Shown: positions 43,274-52,964, counted from the stretch's first letter. The stretch is DNA of 64,000 nt from Halorubrum salipaludis (GCF_002286985.1 NZ_NSKC01000005.1:186001-250000); one strand, 5' to 3'. A program made the numbers and translations. The notes: generated by a model from the letters alone, not told the origin.

Positions 43274-44362
43274 TCAACCTCCTCCGCCATCCGTCTCCGC
43301 GTCCGCGAGCACGCCGACGAACGGCACCGCGAACCCGACGGCGTAGCCGGCGAGGTGCGCGAACACGTTGCTTCCGAACGGGACGAGCACCAGCGATCCG
43401 ATCACGCCGGCGGCCGCGACGCTCGCGCCCGTGACGTACAGGAGCTCTCGCTCCGGAGACAGGCCGAGCCCCGTCACCCGCGGGCGACCGGTCGCGAGGG
43501 ACAGCCCGGCCGCGGCGACGACCGCGCCGACCGCGAACAGCGATCCCACGGCCGGCAGCGGCGGGAAGTAGCCGACGCCGCTCGGCGCGAGGTGCGCGAG
43601 CGCGAGCGACGCGAAGACGGCGACGACCGACCACCGCGGGTCGATGTCGGCGGGCGACCCGCGTCGAGTTTGGTTCCGGTTGCCGCCCCGGTCCTGGTCC
43701 CCGCCCCGGTCCTGGTCCCCGCCCCGGTCTCGGTCGCCGTTCCGCTCCCGGTCGCCGTCTCGCTCCCACTCCGCCGCGAGCGCCGCGAACCAGACGACCA
43801 CGAGGTAGCCGAGGAGCGCGCTGTTCACGTCGGAGAAGCCGGCGGTCGGCGCGTCGGTCATCCCGCCGAGCGCGACGACGGTCGCCCACGCGGAGACGAG
43901 CGGGACGACCGCGAGGTAGACCGCGACCGAGCCGAGGAGCCGCCGGCGCCAGCCGGCGACGACCGAGAGGGGATACGCGACCGCGACGAGCAGCCAGTAG
44001 TTGACGACGTTGTCGGCGAGGTGGACCGGGTCGGCGTGGACGAAGCTCGACGCGAACGCGGTCCACAGCGACCACCGGTTCTCGAGCACGCCCTCGGTCG
44101 CCAGCGAGAACCGCCACGCCTCGACGCCGGGGAGGAGGCTCACGCCGACGAGCAGCGCCGGCAGCGGGAGCGTCACGAGCGCCAGCTCCGCGGCTGGCCG
44201 CGACCGAACCGCGGCGAGGACCGACGCGAGCAGCCCGCGAAGGGTGGGGGGCTTGGCGGAGCCGCCGTGGCGACTCGCCGGATCCCGGTCGCGGTTTGTC
44301 GGATCCCGGTCGCGGCTCGCCGATTCTCGAACGCGTTCGCCCGGACCGCCGTCTCCCGACAT
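43274..44362 (-). CDS. Rhomboid-family intramembrane serine protease-like protein
   Basis: A 362-residue membrane protein with about seven helices after a hydrophilic, repetitive N-terminus (RDRDPTNRDRDPAS). Rhomboid features: ASSFVHADPVHLADNVVNY (TM2 His/Asn), a serine in GFSDVNSALLGY (GxS with Asp in place of the last Gly of GxSG) and the TM6 histidine in FAHLAGYAVGF. The Ser-His dyad is thus present but the GxSG motif is altered. A hydrophilic loop contains GGDQDRGGDQDRGG, from an 18-base tandem repeat. I chose the ATG at 44362; a GTG directly abutting the Cdc48 stop (44371) is the alternative. It is the downstream partner of the Cdc48 gene. Confidence 0.82.
   Translation of the reverse strand: MSGDGGPGERVRESASRDRDPTNRDRDPASRHGGSAKPPTLRGLLASVLAAVRSRPAAELALVTLPLPALLVGVSLLPGVEAWRFSLATEGVLENRWSLWTAFASSFVHADPVHLADNVVNYWLLVAVAYPLSVVAGWRRRLLGSVAVYLAVVPLVSAWATVVALGGMTDAPTAGFSDVNSALLGYLVVVWFAALAAEWERDGDRERNGDRDRGGDQDRGGDQDRGGNRNQTRRGSPADIDPRWSVVAVFASLALAHLAPSGVGYFPPLPAVGSLFAVGAVVAAAGLSLATGRPRVTGLGLSPERELLYVTGASVAAAGVIGSLVLVPFGSNVFAHLAGYAVGFAVPFVGVLADAETDGGGG
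43683..43736 (+). repeat. 18-base tandem repeat inside the rhomboid-like gene
   Basis: CCGCCCCGGTCCTGGTCC occurs at 43683-43700 and again at 43701-43718, with a partial third unit to 43736. It encodes the RGGDQD repeats in a hydrophilic loop and probably varies in copy number by slippage. Confidence 0.8.
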
Positions 44363-44371
44363 GTCGCCCAC

Positions 44372-46675
44372 CTACGGCGTCGCCGGGCGGACGCTCTCCA
44401 GCGCCGCCGCGAAGTCGTCGGCGGTGACGCCGACCTCGTCGGCGTGGTCGTTGGCCGCCGCGCCGTGTTCCTCGGCGACGCGCTCGATGGCGATCAGGGC
44501 GGCCTCCCGGCACAGCGACGCGAGCTCGGCGCCGGAGTACCCCTCGGTCTCGTCGGCGAGGTGCTCGAGGTCGACGCCCTCGAGGAGGGGCTTCTCGCGG
44601 GTGTGAACGTCCAGGATCTTCCGGCGCGCGTCGCGGTCCGGCTCGGGGACCTCGATGTGCGTCTCCAGTCGGCCGGGCCGGAGCAGCGCGGGGTCGAGCG
44701 ACTTGCGGCGGTTCGTCGCCGCGAGCACGACGAGGTTCGGGTTGTCGCTCGCGCGGTCCAGCTCCGTCAGGAGCTGGGAGACCACGCGCTCGCCGACCCC
44801 GGAGCCGTCGCCGCCCGCGCCGTCGCGGTCGGCCGCGATCGCGTCGATCTCGTCGAAGAAGACGATCGCTGGCGCCGCCTGCCGGGCGCGGTCGAAGAGG
44901 TCTCGGACCGCCTTCTCCGACTCGCCGACGTAGCGGTCGAGCAGCTCCGGGCCGGCCACCTGGATGAAATTCACGCCGCTCTCGCCCGCGATCGCGCGGG
45001 CGAGCAGGGTCTTCCCGGTGCCCGGCGGGCCGTGGAGCAGGACCCCCGTCGGCGGGTCGGCGTCGGCGGCCTCGAAGAGGGGGCCGTACGTCAGCGGCCA
45101 CGTCACCGCGCGCTCCAGCTTCTCCTTCGCCTCGGGGAGCCCGCCCACGTCCGCGAAGTCGGTGGTCGGCTGTTCGGCGACGTACTCGCGCATCGCGCTC
45201 GGCTCGACGCTCGCGTGGGCCGCCTCGAAGTCGGCCTTCCCGACGGTCACGTCGTCGAGGGCCTCGGCATCCGACTCGCGGGCGCGCCGCAGCGCGGTCA
45301 TCGCCGCCTCCTGCGTGAGCCCCTCGATGTCGGCGCCGACGAAGCCGTGGGTCCGCGCCGCGATCCGGTCGAGGTCCACGTCGTCCGCGAGCGGCATCCG
45401 CCGCGTGTGCACGTCGAGGATCTGCCGGCGGCCGGCCTCGCCGGGGACGCCGATCTCGATCTCGCGGTCGAACCGGCCGCCCCGCCGGAGCGCGGGGTCC
45501 AAGGTGTCGACGCGGTTTGTCGCGCCGATGACGATCACGTCGCCGCGGGCGTCGAGCCCGTCCATCAGCGAGAGCAGCTGGCCGACGACGCGGTTCTCCA
45601 CGTCGCCGCCGTCGTCCCGTTTCCCCGCGATCGAGTCGATCTCGTCGAAGAAGATGATCGCCGGGGCGTCCTCGCTCGCGCGCTCGAACACCTCCCGCAG
45701 GCGCTCCTCCGACTCGCCTTTGTACTTCGACATGATCTCCGGGCCGTCGACGGTGATGAACGTCGCGTCGACCTCGTTGGCGACGGCGCGGGCGATCAGC
45801 GTCTTCCCGGTGCCCGGCGGGCCGTGGAGCAGGACGCCCTTCGGCGGATCGATCCCGAGCCGGGTGAACACGCCGGGCTCCGAGAGGGGGAGCTCGATCG
45901 TCTCGCGCACCAGCTCCAGCTCCTCGTCGAGCCCGCCGATGTCCTCGTACGTCGCGCCCGCGGTGTGCTCGGCCGGGGGCTCGGCGGCGTCGCCGGCGGG
46001 TCGGGCGTCGGTTCCGGGGGCGCCGGGGGCGTCGGTTCCGGGGGTGTCAGGGGTGTCGGCGCTCCCGGTTCCGGGAGATCGGTCCGCGGGGGAGCCGGTT
46101 CCGGCCCGGGCTCCGGACGTGGATTGGCGATCCTGTCCGCCGCTCACGCTGCCCCGAGATCCGCCCTCGTCCCCGTATCGCACCGACACGTCGGTCCGGT
46201 TCGTGACGCGCACCGTGCCCGCCGGGTCGGTCTCGGCGACGACGAACCGGATCCCGCCGAGCCGCTCGACGTGGACCGCCTCGCCCTCGGTGACGGGTCG
46301 GTCGCGGAGGTCGCGGGCGAGCGCGCGCTCGACCACCTCGCGGCTCACGTCGACGTCGGCGAGCTCCGCGGGCGCGGCGAGGATGACCCGGTCGGCGTCC
46401 CCGACGTCGACGGCGGCGACGGTGACGGTGTCGCCGACCTTCACGCCGGCGTTCGCGCGGGTGTCGGCGTCGATGAGGACGGAGCCCTCTTGCGCGTCCG
46501 CGCCGCCGGGCCACACCTTCGCGACGGCGGTGCGCTCGCCGCGGATCTCGACGGTGTCGCCGCTGAGGAGGCCGAGTCGCTTCCGGGAGGATTCGGGGAG
46601 CCGAGCGATGCCCCGGCCCGCGTCCCGCTTCTCGGCGGCACGCACCGTGAGCCGGAGGCCGTCGGTGTCGTTCAT
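44372..46675 (-). CDS. Cdc48/VAT-type double AAA+ ATPase
   Basis: A 767-residue unfoldase. The N-domain (1-165) is followed by an unusually long, Pro/Gly/Thr/Asp-rich spacer (about 168-238) not found in VAT. D1 has Walker A GPPGTGKT (285-292), pore loop SKYKGESE and Walker B FFDEID (342-347). D2 has Walker A GPPGTGKT (549-556), DRYVGESEK and FFDEIDAIA. It extracts and unfolds proteins, probably feeding the archaeal proteasome. The stop codon abuts or nearly abuts the rhomboid-like gene on the same strand. It is divergent from endA. Confidence 0.94.
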   Translation of the reverse strand: MNDTDGLRLTVRAAEKRDAGRGIARLPESSRKRLGLLSGDTVEIRGERTAVAKVWPGGADAQEGSVLIDADTRANAGVKVGDTVTVAAVDVGDADRVILAAPAELADVDVSREVVERALARDLRDRPVTEGEAVHVERLGGIRFVVAETDPAGTVRVTNRTDVSVRYGDEGGSRGSVSGGQDRQSTSGARAGTGSPADRSPGTGSADTPDTPGTDAPGAPGTDARPAGDAAEPPAEHTAGATYEDIGGLDEELELVRETIELPLSEPGVFTRLGIDPPKGVLLHGPPGTGKTLIARAVANEVDATFITVDGPEIMSKYKGESEERLREVFERASEDAPAIIFFDEIDSIAGKRDDGGDVENRVVGQLLSLMDGLDARGDVIVIGATNRVDTLDPALRRGGRFDREIEIGVPGEAGRRQILDVHTRRMPLADDVDLDRIAARTHGFVGADIEGLTQEAAMTALRRARESDAEALDDVTVGKADFEAAHASVEPSAMREYVAEQPTTDFADVGGLPEAKEKLERAVTWPLTYGPLFEAADADPPTGVLLHGPPGTGKTLLARAIAGESGVNFIQVAGPELLDRYVGESEKAVRDLFDRARQAAPAIVFFDEIDAIAADRDGAGGDGSGVGERVVSQLLTELDRASDNPNLVVLAATNRRKSLDPALLRPGRLETHIEVPEPDRDARRKILDVHTREKPLLEGVDLEHLADETEGYSGAELASLCREAALIAIERVAEEHGAAANDHADEVGVTADDFAAALESVRPATP

Positions 46676-46793
46676 ACGCTCCGTTCCGGCGGCTGACCCT
46701 TTATCCTTGCCCGGCGGGCCTCCGCTGACGCCGAACGTGCCCGCCCCGCCGCCGACCGCAACCCCCTTACCCCGCCCGGACCCGTCGTTCGGT

Positions 46794-48023
46794 ATGCAAC
46801 CGACAGGGCACCTGCGCGGCGACGCGGTCCGCGTCGGCGGCGACGCCCGCCAGCGGTTCCACGACTCCGGCGGCTACGGGCGTCCGCTCGACGGCAACGA
46901 GATCGCGCTCTCGCGGGTCGAGGCCGCCCACCTGCTGTTCCGCGGCGACCTCTCGGGAATCGCGCTCGACGACGGCGGGAGCCGCGGCGGCGACGGGAAC
47001 GGCGACGGGGGAGGCGAAGTCGGCTTCGAGCGCTTCTTCGTCGAGTGTGCGGCCGCGGCCGACCGCTTCGCGGTGCGCTACCTCGTGTACGCCGACCTGC
47101 GCGACCGCGGCTTCTACCTCTCGCCGGCCCGCGAGCCGTGGCCCGGCGGCGACGTCGACGCCCCGGACGCGGTGGATTTCATCGCCTACGAGCGCGGCTC
47201 GACCCCCGACACGGGGAACGTGAAGTACCCCGTGCAGGTCGTCGGCGAGCGCGAGTCGCTGTCGGCGGCGGGGCTCGCCGGGCGCACCCTCGCGGTCGTC
47301 GACGAGGAGTCCGACATCACGTACTTCGCGGCGACCGAGGGGACGATCGCGGGCGCGACAGACTACGAGCCCCCGGACCGCCTGACGGGCGTCCTCCTCG
47401 CCGACCGCGTCGTCGTCTGGGACGCCCCCGAGGGACTGTACGACTCCGGCTTCTACGGCCAGCCCCTCACCGGCCGCGCCGCGGCGATCGAGGGCGCGGT
47501 CCAGCTCTCCTTAGTCGAGGCGGCGTCGCTCGCGGCAGACGGCGTGCTGTCGCTGTCGGCGTCGGTGGACGCGGCGGGCGGGAAGAGCGGCGAAGCGGCC
47601 GGCACGGGAACCCCGGAGGCGGACGGCCCCGCGGCCGCGATCGTCGCCCGCGGCCGCGACGTGGAGGGCGAGCGCTTCGACCGCCGGCTCGCCGTGTACA
47701 GGCGCCTCCGCGGGGCCAACGCGGTTCCGAAGACCGGCTTCAAGTTCGGCGCCGACTTCCGGACGTACCTCGACGTGGAGACGGTCGAGGACCTCCCCCA
47801 CTCCGAACACCTCGTGCGCGTCGTCGAGGGCGACCACCGCTTCTCGCCGCGCGAGCTCTCGCTCGACGTGCGGCTCGCGGGCGGCGTGCGCAAGGAGATG
47901 GTGTTCGCGCTGACGGAAGTGGCAGGAGACGGCCGAAGCGACGAGGTCGCGGAGCCCGCCGAGGACGACCCGGTCCCCGACGCCGACGTGGAGTGGCTCT
48001 CGATCGGGCGGCTGACGCCGTGA
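46794..48023 (+). CDS. endA: tRNA-splicing endonuclease EndA (two-domain, fused form)
   Basis: A 409-residue enzyme that cleaves introns at bulge-helix-bulge sites in pre-tRNA. It contains two EndA-like halves: a degenerate N-terminal half ([17 protein letters not shown], then [21 protein letters not shown]) and an active C-terminal half with [37 protein letters not shown] and [11 protein letters not shown], which holds the Tyr/His/Lys triad. This is the epsilon- or (alpha2)-type fused architecture, active as a dimer. Two acidic glycine-rich inserts lengthen it. The start is the ATG before [11 protein letters not shown]. It is divergent from the Cdc48 gene. Confidence 0.94.
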   Translation: MQPTGHLRGDAVRVGGDARQRFHDSGGYGRPLDGNEIALSRVEAAHLLFRGDLSGIALDDGGSRGGDGNGDGGGEVGFERFFVECAAAADRFAVRYLVYADLRDRGFYLSPAREPWPGGDVDAPDAVDFIAYERGSTPDTGNVKYPVQVVGERESLSAAGLAGRTLAVVDEESDITYFAATEGTIAGATDYEPPDRLTGVLLADRVVVWDAPEGLYDSGFYGQPLTGRAAAIEGAVQLSLVEAASLAADGVLSLSASVDAAGGKSGEAAGTGTPEADGPAAAIVARGRDVEGERFDRRLAVYRRLRGANAVPKTGFKFGADFRTYLDVETVEDLPHSEHLVRVVEGDHRFSPRELSLDVRLAGGVRKEMVFALTEVAGDGRSDEVAEPAEDDPVPDADVEWLSIGRLTP

Positions 48024-48050
48024 CTTCCGCGTCGGAATGAGCGGAACCCT

Positions 48051-48056
48051 TTTTTG
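48051..48056 (+). terminator. T-run downstream of endA
   Basis: TTTTTT lies 28 bases after the endA stop and 22 bases before the next ATG. It may end the endA transcript (archaeal T-rich termination), or it could form part of the promoter of the LURP-one gene. Confidence 0.35.
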
Positions 48057-48078
48057 ACGCCTCGCCGTCCCCGCGTCT

Positions 48079-48681
48079 ATGCCATTGCCCTCCGCGTCCG
48101 AGCCCGAGCCGAGCGCCTACGACATCTCCACGGTCGACCTCAGCGACGACCGCTACGAGGTGAAGCAGTCGGCGATCCGGAACAAGTACACCGTCCGCGA
48201 CGGCGCCGGGAACGTCGTCCTGCGCGGGAAACAGAAGATGTTCAAGCTGAAAGAGGAGTTCCCGTTCGTCGACGGCGACGGCGAGGACGCGTTCTCAGTG
48301 AAGGCCGGCGGCATCATGGACGTCGCGGGCAACTACGCCATCACCGACGCGGGCACCGGCGAGGAGGTCGTCGTGTTAGACGAGGACTACTCGCTGTTCG
48401 TCGAGAACTGGACGGTCCGCGACCCCGAGACGGGGGAGGCGCTGGCGACGATTCAGTCGAAGAACAAGCTCCTCTCGGCGCTCCGGCACCTCGTCGGCGC
48501 CGCGAATCTCTTCCCGAACAAGTACGAGATTTTCGACGCCGACGGCGGGCACGTCGGCGACATCGAGGGGCAGTTCTCGCTGCGCGACACCTACACCGTC
48601 ACCGTCGACGACGCGAGCGACGTGCCGAAGGAGGCGGTGATCGCCGCCGCGTGCGTCCTCGATGCACTGGAGAACAAGTAG
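48079..48681 (+). CDS. LURP-one-related (LOR)/scramblase-like protein
   Basis: A 200-residue cytosolic beta-barrel protein of the LURP-one/tubby-like superfamily: YEVKQSAIRNKYTVRDGAG, VLRGKQKMFKLKEEF, FPNKYEIFDADGGHVGDIEG and FSLRDTYTVTVDD are the barrel strands, and the C-terminal helix VIAAACVLDAL is the hydrophobic core helix. Bacterial, plant and archaeal members are related to phospholipid scramblases and may bind lipids; the exact role is unknown. Monocistronic. Confidence 0.88.
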   Translation: MPLPSASEPEPSAYDISTVDLSDDRYEVKQSAIRNKYTVRDGAGNVVLRGKQKMFKLKEEFPFVDGDGEDAFSVKAGGIMDVAGNYAITDAGTGEEVVVLDEDYSLFVENWTVRDPETGEALATIQSKNKLLSALRHLVGAANLFPNKYEIFDADGGHVGDIEGQFSLRDTYTVTVDDASDVPKEAVIAAACVLDALENK

Positions 48682-48798
48682 CAACGGTCGCAGCATCTGG
48701 GAAGACTGGACACTGTCCCGCAGGTGAGGCGCACAAACGCGGTTCAGCGATAAAGTGGTCTGAAACGGCCGGCCGATGGGATCTGCGAACTGATCTAT

Positions 48799-48987
48799 TC
48801 ACGTCAGGAATATAAACGGAATTGCGAGAAGAGCCCCAATAAAAACGAGTGCAGAGAATACGTTCCACGATTGAGTGGTAATACTGTAAAGTAAGCCCAC
48901 AAGAATGGAGACATACCCAACAGAGACGAGAGACAATATTGTCTCCCTATTGAGGAGTCCATCTTCTCTTCCATTTCTCAGTACCAT
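48799..48987 (-). CDS. Small two-helix membrane protein in an AT-rich patch
   Basis: A 62-residue protein, MVLRNGREDGLLNRE followed by two hydrophobic helices (about 17-36 and 42-61), ending IPFIFLT. The surrounding DNA (about 48780-49080) is much more AT-rich than the window and uses codons (ATA, TTA, AGA) rare elsewhere here. A TTTTTATTT motif about 25-33 bases before its ATG supports expression. No family is recognised; it may be a recent acquisition. Confidence 0.6.
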   Translation of the reverse strand: MVLRNGREDGLLNRETILSLVSVGYVSILVGLLYSITTQSWNVFSALVFIGALLAIPFIFLT

Positions 48988-49150
48988 ACTATCACTCCAA
49001 TAAGAGGAAATAAAAATGCAGTGCCACCGAATTGTACGAACACTGAGTCCCCTGTACTGAGCAATTCGTGAGGTTTTACCGAACGGGTTGTTCCCCGTCT
49101 TTTTCCTGTCGAAACGTTATCGTCGGAGGGCGAACGAGACTCAGAGACTA

Positions 49151-49357
49151 ATGATCGACGACATTTTCGAAGCGGTCTTCGATGTCCTGCTCGGATTCAT
49201 TCCGAACGTCGTGTTGGGGGCGATCGCGCTGGTCGTCGGTCTCGTGACGACGGCCGTGGGAATCGCGACGCTGAGCGATCCCGGAATGGCGGGCGAAGCG
49301 CTGACGATCGTCGGCCTGTCGGTGGTGGCCGGCGTCCTGATCCTCTGGCGTCGGTAG
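49151..49357 (+). CDS. Small two-helix membrane protein
   Basis: A 68-residue protein with two hydrophobic helices (FIPNVVLGAIALVVGLVTT and AGEALTIVGLSVVAGVLIL) joined by a short loop, ending in RR. I chose the ATG at MIDDIFEAVF; upstream in-frame codons give a basic leader. No family is recognised with certainty. It converges with serS. Confidence 0.65.
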   Translation: MIDDIFEAVFDVLLGFIPNVVLGAIALVVGLVTTAVGIATLSDPGMAGEALTIVGLSVVAGVLILWRR

Positions 49358-49383
49358 CGGTTCGTCGATCGCGACCGGCTCGC

Positions 49384-50754
49384 TCACTCCCCGCCCAGCT
49401 TCGACTCGCCGACCGAGTCGTGGCCCTCTATCACTTCCGTCCCGCCCATGTACGGGCGCAGCGCCTCGGGGACGGTGACGGTGCCGTCGTCGTTCTGGTA
49501 GTACTCCAAGATGGCGACGACGATCCGCGGGACCGCGAGCCCCGACCCGTTCAGGGTGTGGAGGAACTCCGCGGACTCGTGGTGCTCCTCGCGGTATCGG
49601 ATCTGCGCGCGACGCGCCTGGAACTCCTCGAAGTTCGAGACGGAGGAGACCTCCAGCCAGCGGCCTCCCTGCTCGGGGCCCTCGTCCATGTCGTCTCCGG
49701 GCGCCCACACCTCGATGTCGTACTTCTTCGCCTGCGTGAACCCGAGGTCGCCGGTGCACATCTCGAGGATGCGGTAGGGTAACTCGAGGCGACGCAGCAC
49801 CTCCTCGGCCTCGTCGACGAGCCCCTCGAAGCGCTCGTCGCTCTCCTCGGGCCGGACGAAGTTCACCATCTCCACCTTGTTGAACTGGTGGACGCGGACG
49901 ATGCCGCGGGTCTCGGTGCCGTGCTCGCCCGCCTCCTGCCGGAAGTTCGGCGTGTACGCCTGGTACTTGAGCGGGAGGTCCTCGCCCAGCAGGATCTCGT
50001 CGCGGTGGAGGTTCGTGACGGGCACCTCCGCGGTCGGGAGCAGCCAGAGGTCGTCGTCGTCGTACTCGTCCTCGTTGGTCCCCTCGACGCGGTAGGCGTC
50101 CTCGGTGAACTTCGGGAGCTGGCCGGTGCCCCGCATCGACGCGGAGTTGACCGGGATCGGCGGGAACACGTCCTCGTATCCCTGCTCTCGGTGCACGTCG
50201 AGCATGAACTGGATCAGCGCGTGCTCCAACCGGGCGCCGTCGCCCTTCGCGACGTAGAAGCCGCCGCCGGCGACCTTCGCGCCGCGCTCGAAGTCGAGGA
50301 TCTCGAGGTCCTCGCCCAGGTCGTAGTGCGGCTCCACGTCGGTCGGGAGATCGCGGAGGTCGTCGAACCCCTCGCGGCGCCGCTCGACGTTCTCCGACTC
50401 GTCTTCGCCGATCGGCACCGACTCCTGCGGGATCTGGGGGAGCTCGAGCAGCGACGCCTCCAGTTCGGCCTCCAGCTCGTCGGCGCGCTCCTCGATATCC
50501 TGGAGCTCCGCTTTGAGCTCCTGCGAGCGCTCGATCGCCTCCTGGGCCGCCTCCTCGTCGCCGGCCTGTTTGAGGTCGCCGATCTTCGAGGAGACCTCGT
50601 TGCGCTCGTGGCGCAGGTCGTCGCCGCGGCTCTTCAGATCCCGCCACTCCTCGTCGACGTCGAGTATCCGGTCTAAGTCCACGTCGACGCCCTTGTTGGC
50701 GAGCGCCTCGCGGACGACCTCGGGGTTCTCCCGGACGAACTGTCGAGACAGCAT
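49384..50754 (-). CDS. serS: Seryl-tRNA synthetase
   Basis: A 456-residue class II synthetase of the common (bacterial-type) SerRS form. The N-terminal long coiled coil (about 30-110) grips tRNA-Ser. Motif 2 is [21 protein letters not shown] and motif 3 is [19 protein letters not shown], with serine-binding TAEVPVTN and [16 protein letters not shown] regions also present. The start is the ATG before [13 protein letters not shown]. It is divergent in orientation from the DUF11 protein's neighbour region, sharing no operon. Confidence 0.96.
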   Translation of the reverse strand: MLSRQFVRENPEVVREALANKGVDVDLDRILDVDEEWRDLKSRGDDLRHERNEVSSKIGDLKQAGDEEAAQEAIERSQELKAELQDIEERADELEAELEASLLELPQIPQESVPIGEDESENVERRREGFDDLRDLPTDVEPHYDLGEDLEILDFERGAKVAGGGFYVAKGDGARLEHALIQFMLDVHREQGYEDVFPPIPVNSASMRGTGQLPKFTEDAYRVEGTNEDEYDDDDLWLLPTAEVPVTNLHRDEILLGEDLPLKYQAYTPNFRQEAGEHGTETRGIVRVHQFNKVEMVNFVRPEESDERFEGLVDEAEEVLRRLELPYRILEMCTGDLGFTQAKKYDIEVWAPGDDMDEGPEQGGRWLEVSSVSNFEEFQARRAQIRYREEHHESAEFLHTLNGSGLAVPRIVVAILEYYQNDDGTVTVPEALRPYMGGTEVIEGHDSVGESKLGGE

Positions 50755-50879
50755 TTGACGGGAGTTCCGCGGGGCGACCCAAAACCGTATCGGAGCGTCG
50801 GCACCGGTTGGCATGGAGCCTAAAAGTGATCAGAGCGGATAACCGCCCGACTGCGGTTTCCGGCCGAGCCGGTGTCCGC

Positions 50880-52964
50880 CTAGTTGGTGATCACGTGAGC
50901 GACGCAGTCCTCGTCCACCAAAGTCCCGTCGGCGGACAGCCGAGCGCAGTTCTGGACGCCGTCAGAGCCGCCGGGGAACTGGTCGACCGGTACGACTTCG
51001 ACCGTCAACACGAGCGTCGGCAGACACTGGCCCGCGCTGAGTCCGCTGCCGTTCTGATGCGTGGCGGTGACCGTTCCGCCGCTCGCCGAGGCGCTCCAGC
51101 CGCTTCCGGACGCCGAGACGAACGTAATCCCGTTCGGCAGGGTGTCCGTGACGGTCAGCTGCCCGTCGCAGGTCTGCTCTTGGAGCATGCAGACGTCGAT
51201 CTCGTAGGTCGACTGCTGGCCGTACTGGAACTGGCCGCCGGTCGTCTTCTCGATGTTGAGCCCGTCACAGGAACTCTGCGGGGGCTGGACCGCGACGCTG
51301 ACGCAGCTCCGGTTGTTCCTGGCGTTCGCGTCGTCCGATTCGATGCTCGCGCAGTTGCGGATCGCGTCGCCGGTCTCGTCTATCGAGCCGATCTCGACTT
51401 CGAGGACGAGCGTCGGGAGGCAGTCGCCGGGCGCCAATCCGCCGCTGTTCTGATGTTCCGCGGTGACGACGCCGCCCGATTCGCTGATCGACCAGCCGCT
51501 GCCGTCGGCGTCGAGGAACGTCACGCCGCTCGGCAGCGCGTCGACGACCGGGACCGGACCCCGGCAGCGCCCGTCGCCCTCGTTGCAGACGGTGATCTGG
51601 AACTCGGTCGTGTCGCCGGGCGCGACGCTGTCCGCCTCGTGGATCTTCTCGATGGCCAGGTCGCAGTCGCCCCCGGTGCCGGTCGTATCGATCGGGACGC
51701 TGACGCAGCTCCGGTTGTTGTCCGAGTTCGCGTCGTCGTACTTGAGGCTCGCACAGTTGCGGACCGCGTCACCGACCTCGTCTATCGAGCCGACCTCGAC
51801 TTCGAGCGTGAGCGTCGGCAGGCAGTCGCCCGGAGCCAAGCCGCTGCTGTTCGGATGTTCCGCGTCCACGACGCCGCCGGTCTCGCTGACCGACCAGCCG
51901 CTCCCGCTCCCGCCGAGGAACGTCACGCCGCCCGGCAGCGAGTCGACGACCGGAACCGGGCTGCGACAGCGCTCTCCGCCGACGTTACAGACGGTGATCT
52001 CGAACTCGGTCGTGCCGCCGGGCGCGACCGCCTCGCCGTCGTGTTCCTTCCGTATCGAGAGGTCACAGGCGCCGCCGACGGTATCCGTGTCGACGGGAAC
52101 GCTAATGCAGTCTCGGTTGTTGGTCGAGTCGGCGTCGTCGCTCTTGATGCTCGCGCAGTTGCGGATCGCGTCGCCGGTCTCGTCTATCGAGCCGATCTCG
52201 ACTTCGAGGACGAGCGTCGGGAGGCAGTCGCCGGGAGCTAAGCCGCCGCTGTTCTGGTGTTCCGCGGAGACGACGCCGCCCGATTCGCTGATCGACCAGC
52301 CGCCCCCGCTTCCGCTGAGGAACGTCACGCCGCCCGGCAGCGTGTCACCGACCGGGACCGGCCCTCGGCAGAGCCCGTCGCCCTCGTTGCAGACGGTGAT
52401 CGCGAACTCCGTCGCGCTACCGGGCACGGCGAGGTCACCGCGGTGCTCCTTCGATATCGACAGGTCGCACTCGCCGGTTCCCGTGACCGGGACGGTGACG
52501 CAGTCGGTCTTGTAGCTCAGGTCCGGGTCGCCCTGTTCGACCGTGACGCAGTTGCGGACCGCGTCGCCGACTTCGTCCGGAGATCCCACGTCGACCGCGA
52601 GAGTCAGCGTCGGCAGACAATCCCCGGGGTTCAGACCGCTCGCGTTGGGGTGCTCACAGGTCACGACCCCGCCGCTCTCGGTGCAGGTCCAGTCGGTCCC
52701 CGTGTCCGCGGCGTACGTCACGCCGTTCGGGAGGTCGTCCGTGACGGTTACTGTGTCCTCGCAGCTGCCGTCGCCGTCGTTACAGACGGTGATCTCGAAC
52801 TCGGTTGCGGTCCCGTACGAGACGGAATCGCCGACGTGTTCCTTAGTGACCGACAGGTCACACCGTCGGCGAGGCGGCCACGTACAGCCGGCCAGCGAGA
52901 TCGCGCCGCCCACGCCGACCGTCTGAAGGACGCGTCGCCGGTTGATCGATCGCTTGTCTGTCAT
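50880..52964 (-). CDS. Surface lipoprotein with five cysteine-rich DUF11 repeats
   Basis: A 694-residue protein. A Tat signal (INRRRVLQTVGVGG) and lipobox SLAGC (C27) anchor it outside the cell. The rest is five tandem DUF11 (CARDB/Ig-like) repeats of about 130 residues, each following the plan CDLxIxKEH, TEFxITVCNxGDGxC, LPxGVTF, GGVVxAEHxNxxGLxPGDCLPTL, GDAxRNC and a final C. Each repeat has six cysteines at fixed positions, suggesting three disulfides per repeat, unusual for a haloarchaeal protein. Repeats 2 and 4 share a 90-base identical DNA stretch, showing recent gene conversion or duplication. No C-terminal anchor is present. A TATA box lies 20 bases upstream. Confidence 0.88.
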   Translation of the reverse strand: MTDKRSINRRRVLQTVGVGGAISLAGCTWPPRRRCDLSVTKEHVGDSVSYGTATEFEITVCNDGDGSCEDTVTVTDDLPNGVTYAADTGTDWTCTESGGVVTCEHPNASGLNPGDCLPTLTLAVDVGSPDEVGDAVRNCVTVEQGDPDLSYKTDCVTVPVTGTGECDLSISKEHRGDLAVPGSATEFAITVCNEGDGLCRGPVPVGDTLPGGVTFLSGSGGGWSISESGGVVSAEHQNSGGLAPGDCLPTLVLEVEIGSIDETGDAIRNCASIKSDDADSTNNRDCISVPVDTDTVGGACDLSIRKEHDGEAVAPGGTTEFEITVCNVGGERCRSPVPVVDSLPGGVTFLGGSGSGWSVSETGGVVDAEHPNSSGLAPGDCLPTLTLEVEVGSIDEVGDAVRNCASLKYDDANSDNNRSCVSVPIDTTGTGGDCDLAIEKIHEADSVAPGDTTEFQITVCNEGDGRCRGPVPVVDALPSGVTFLDADGSGWSISESGGVVTAEHQNSGGLAPGDCLPTLVLEVEIGSIDETGDAIRNCASIESDDANARNNRSCVSVAVQPPQSSCDGLNIEKTTGGQFQYGQQSTYEIDVCMLQEQTCDGQLTVTDTLPNGITFVSASGSGWSASASGGTVTATHQNGSGLSAGQCLPTLVLTVEVVPVDQFPGGSDGVQNCARLSADGTLVDEDCVAHVITN
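51342..51431 (-). repeat. 90-base stretch identical to 52146-52235 (repeats 4 and 2)
   Basis: The 90 bases here and at 52146-52235 are identical, although flanking bases of the same repeats differ at many positions. This indicates recent exchange between repeats of the DUF11 protein gene. Confidence 0.9.

Noticed and set aside
43355-46696. A 1113-residue open frame antisense to the Cdc48 and rhomboid genes
   Set aside because: It has the composition of a high-GC shadow frame (Arg, Val, Gly, Asp, no recognisable domains) and lies opposite well-supported genes.
44964-46793. A 610-residue in-frame extension of EndA
   Set aside because: It runs antisense through the Cdc48 gene, is Ser/Arg/Pro-rich, and EndA has a normal ATG start at 46794.
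48690-48830. Transposase remnant after the LURP-one gene
   Set aside because: Short translated pieces (for example SGLKRPADGI) do not form any motif I can assign; not enough to call an insertion sequence.
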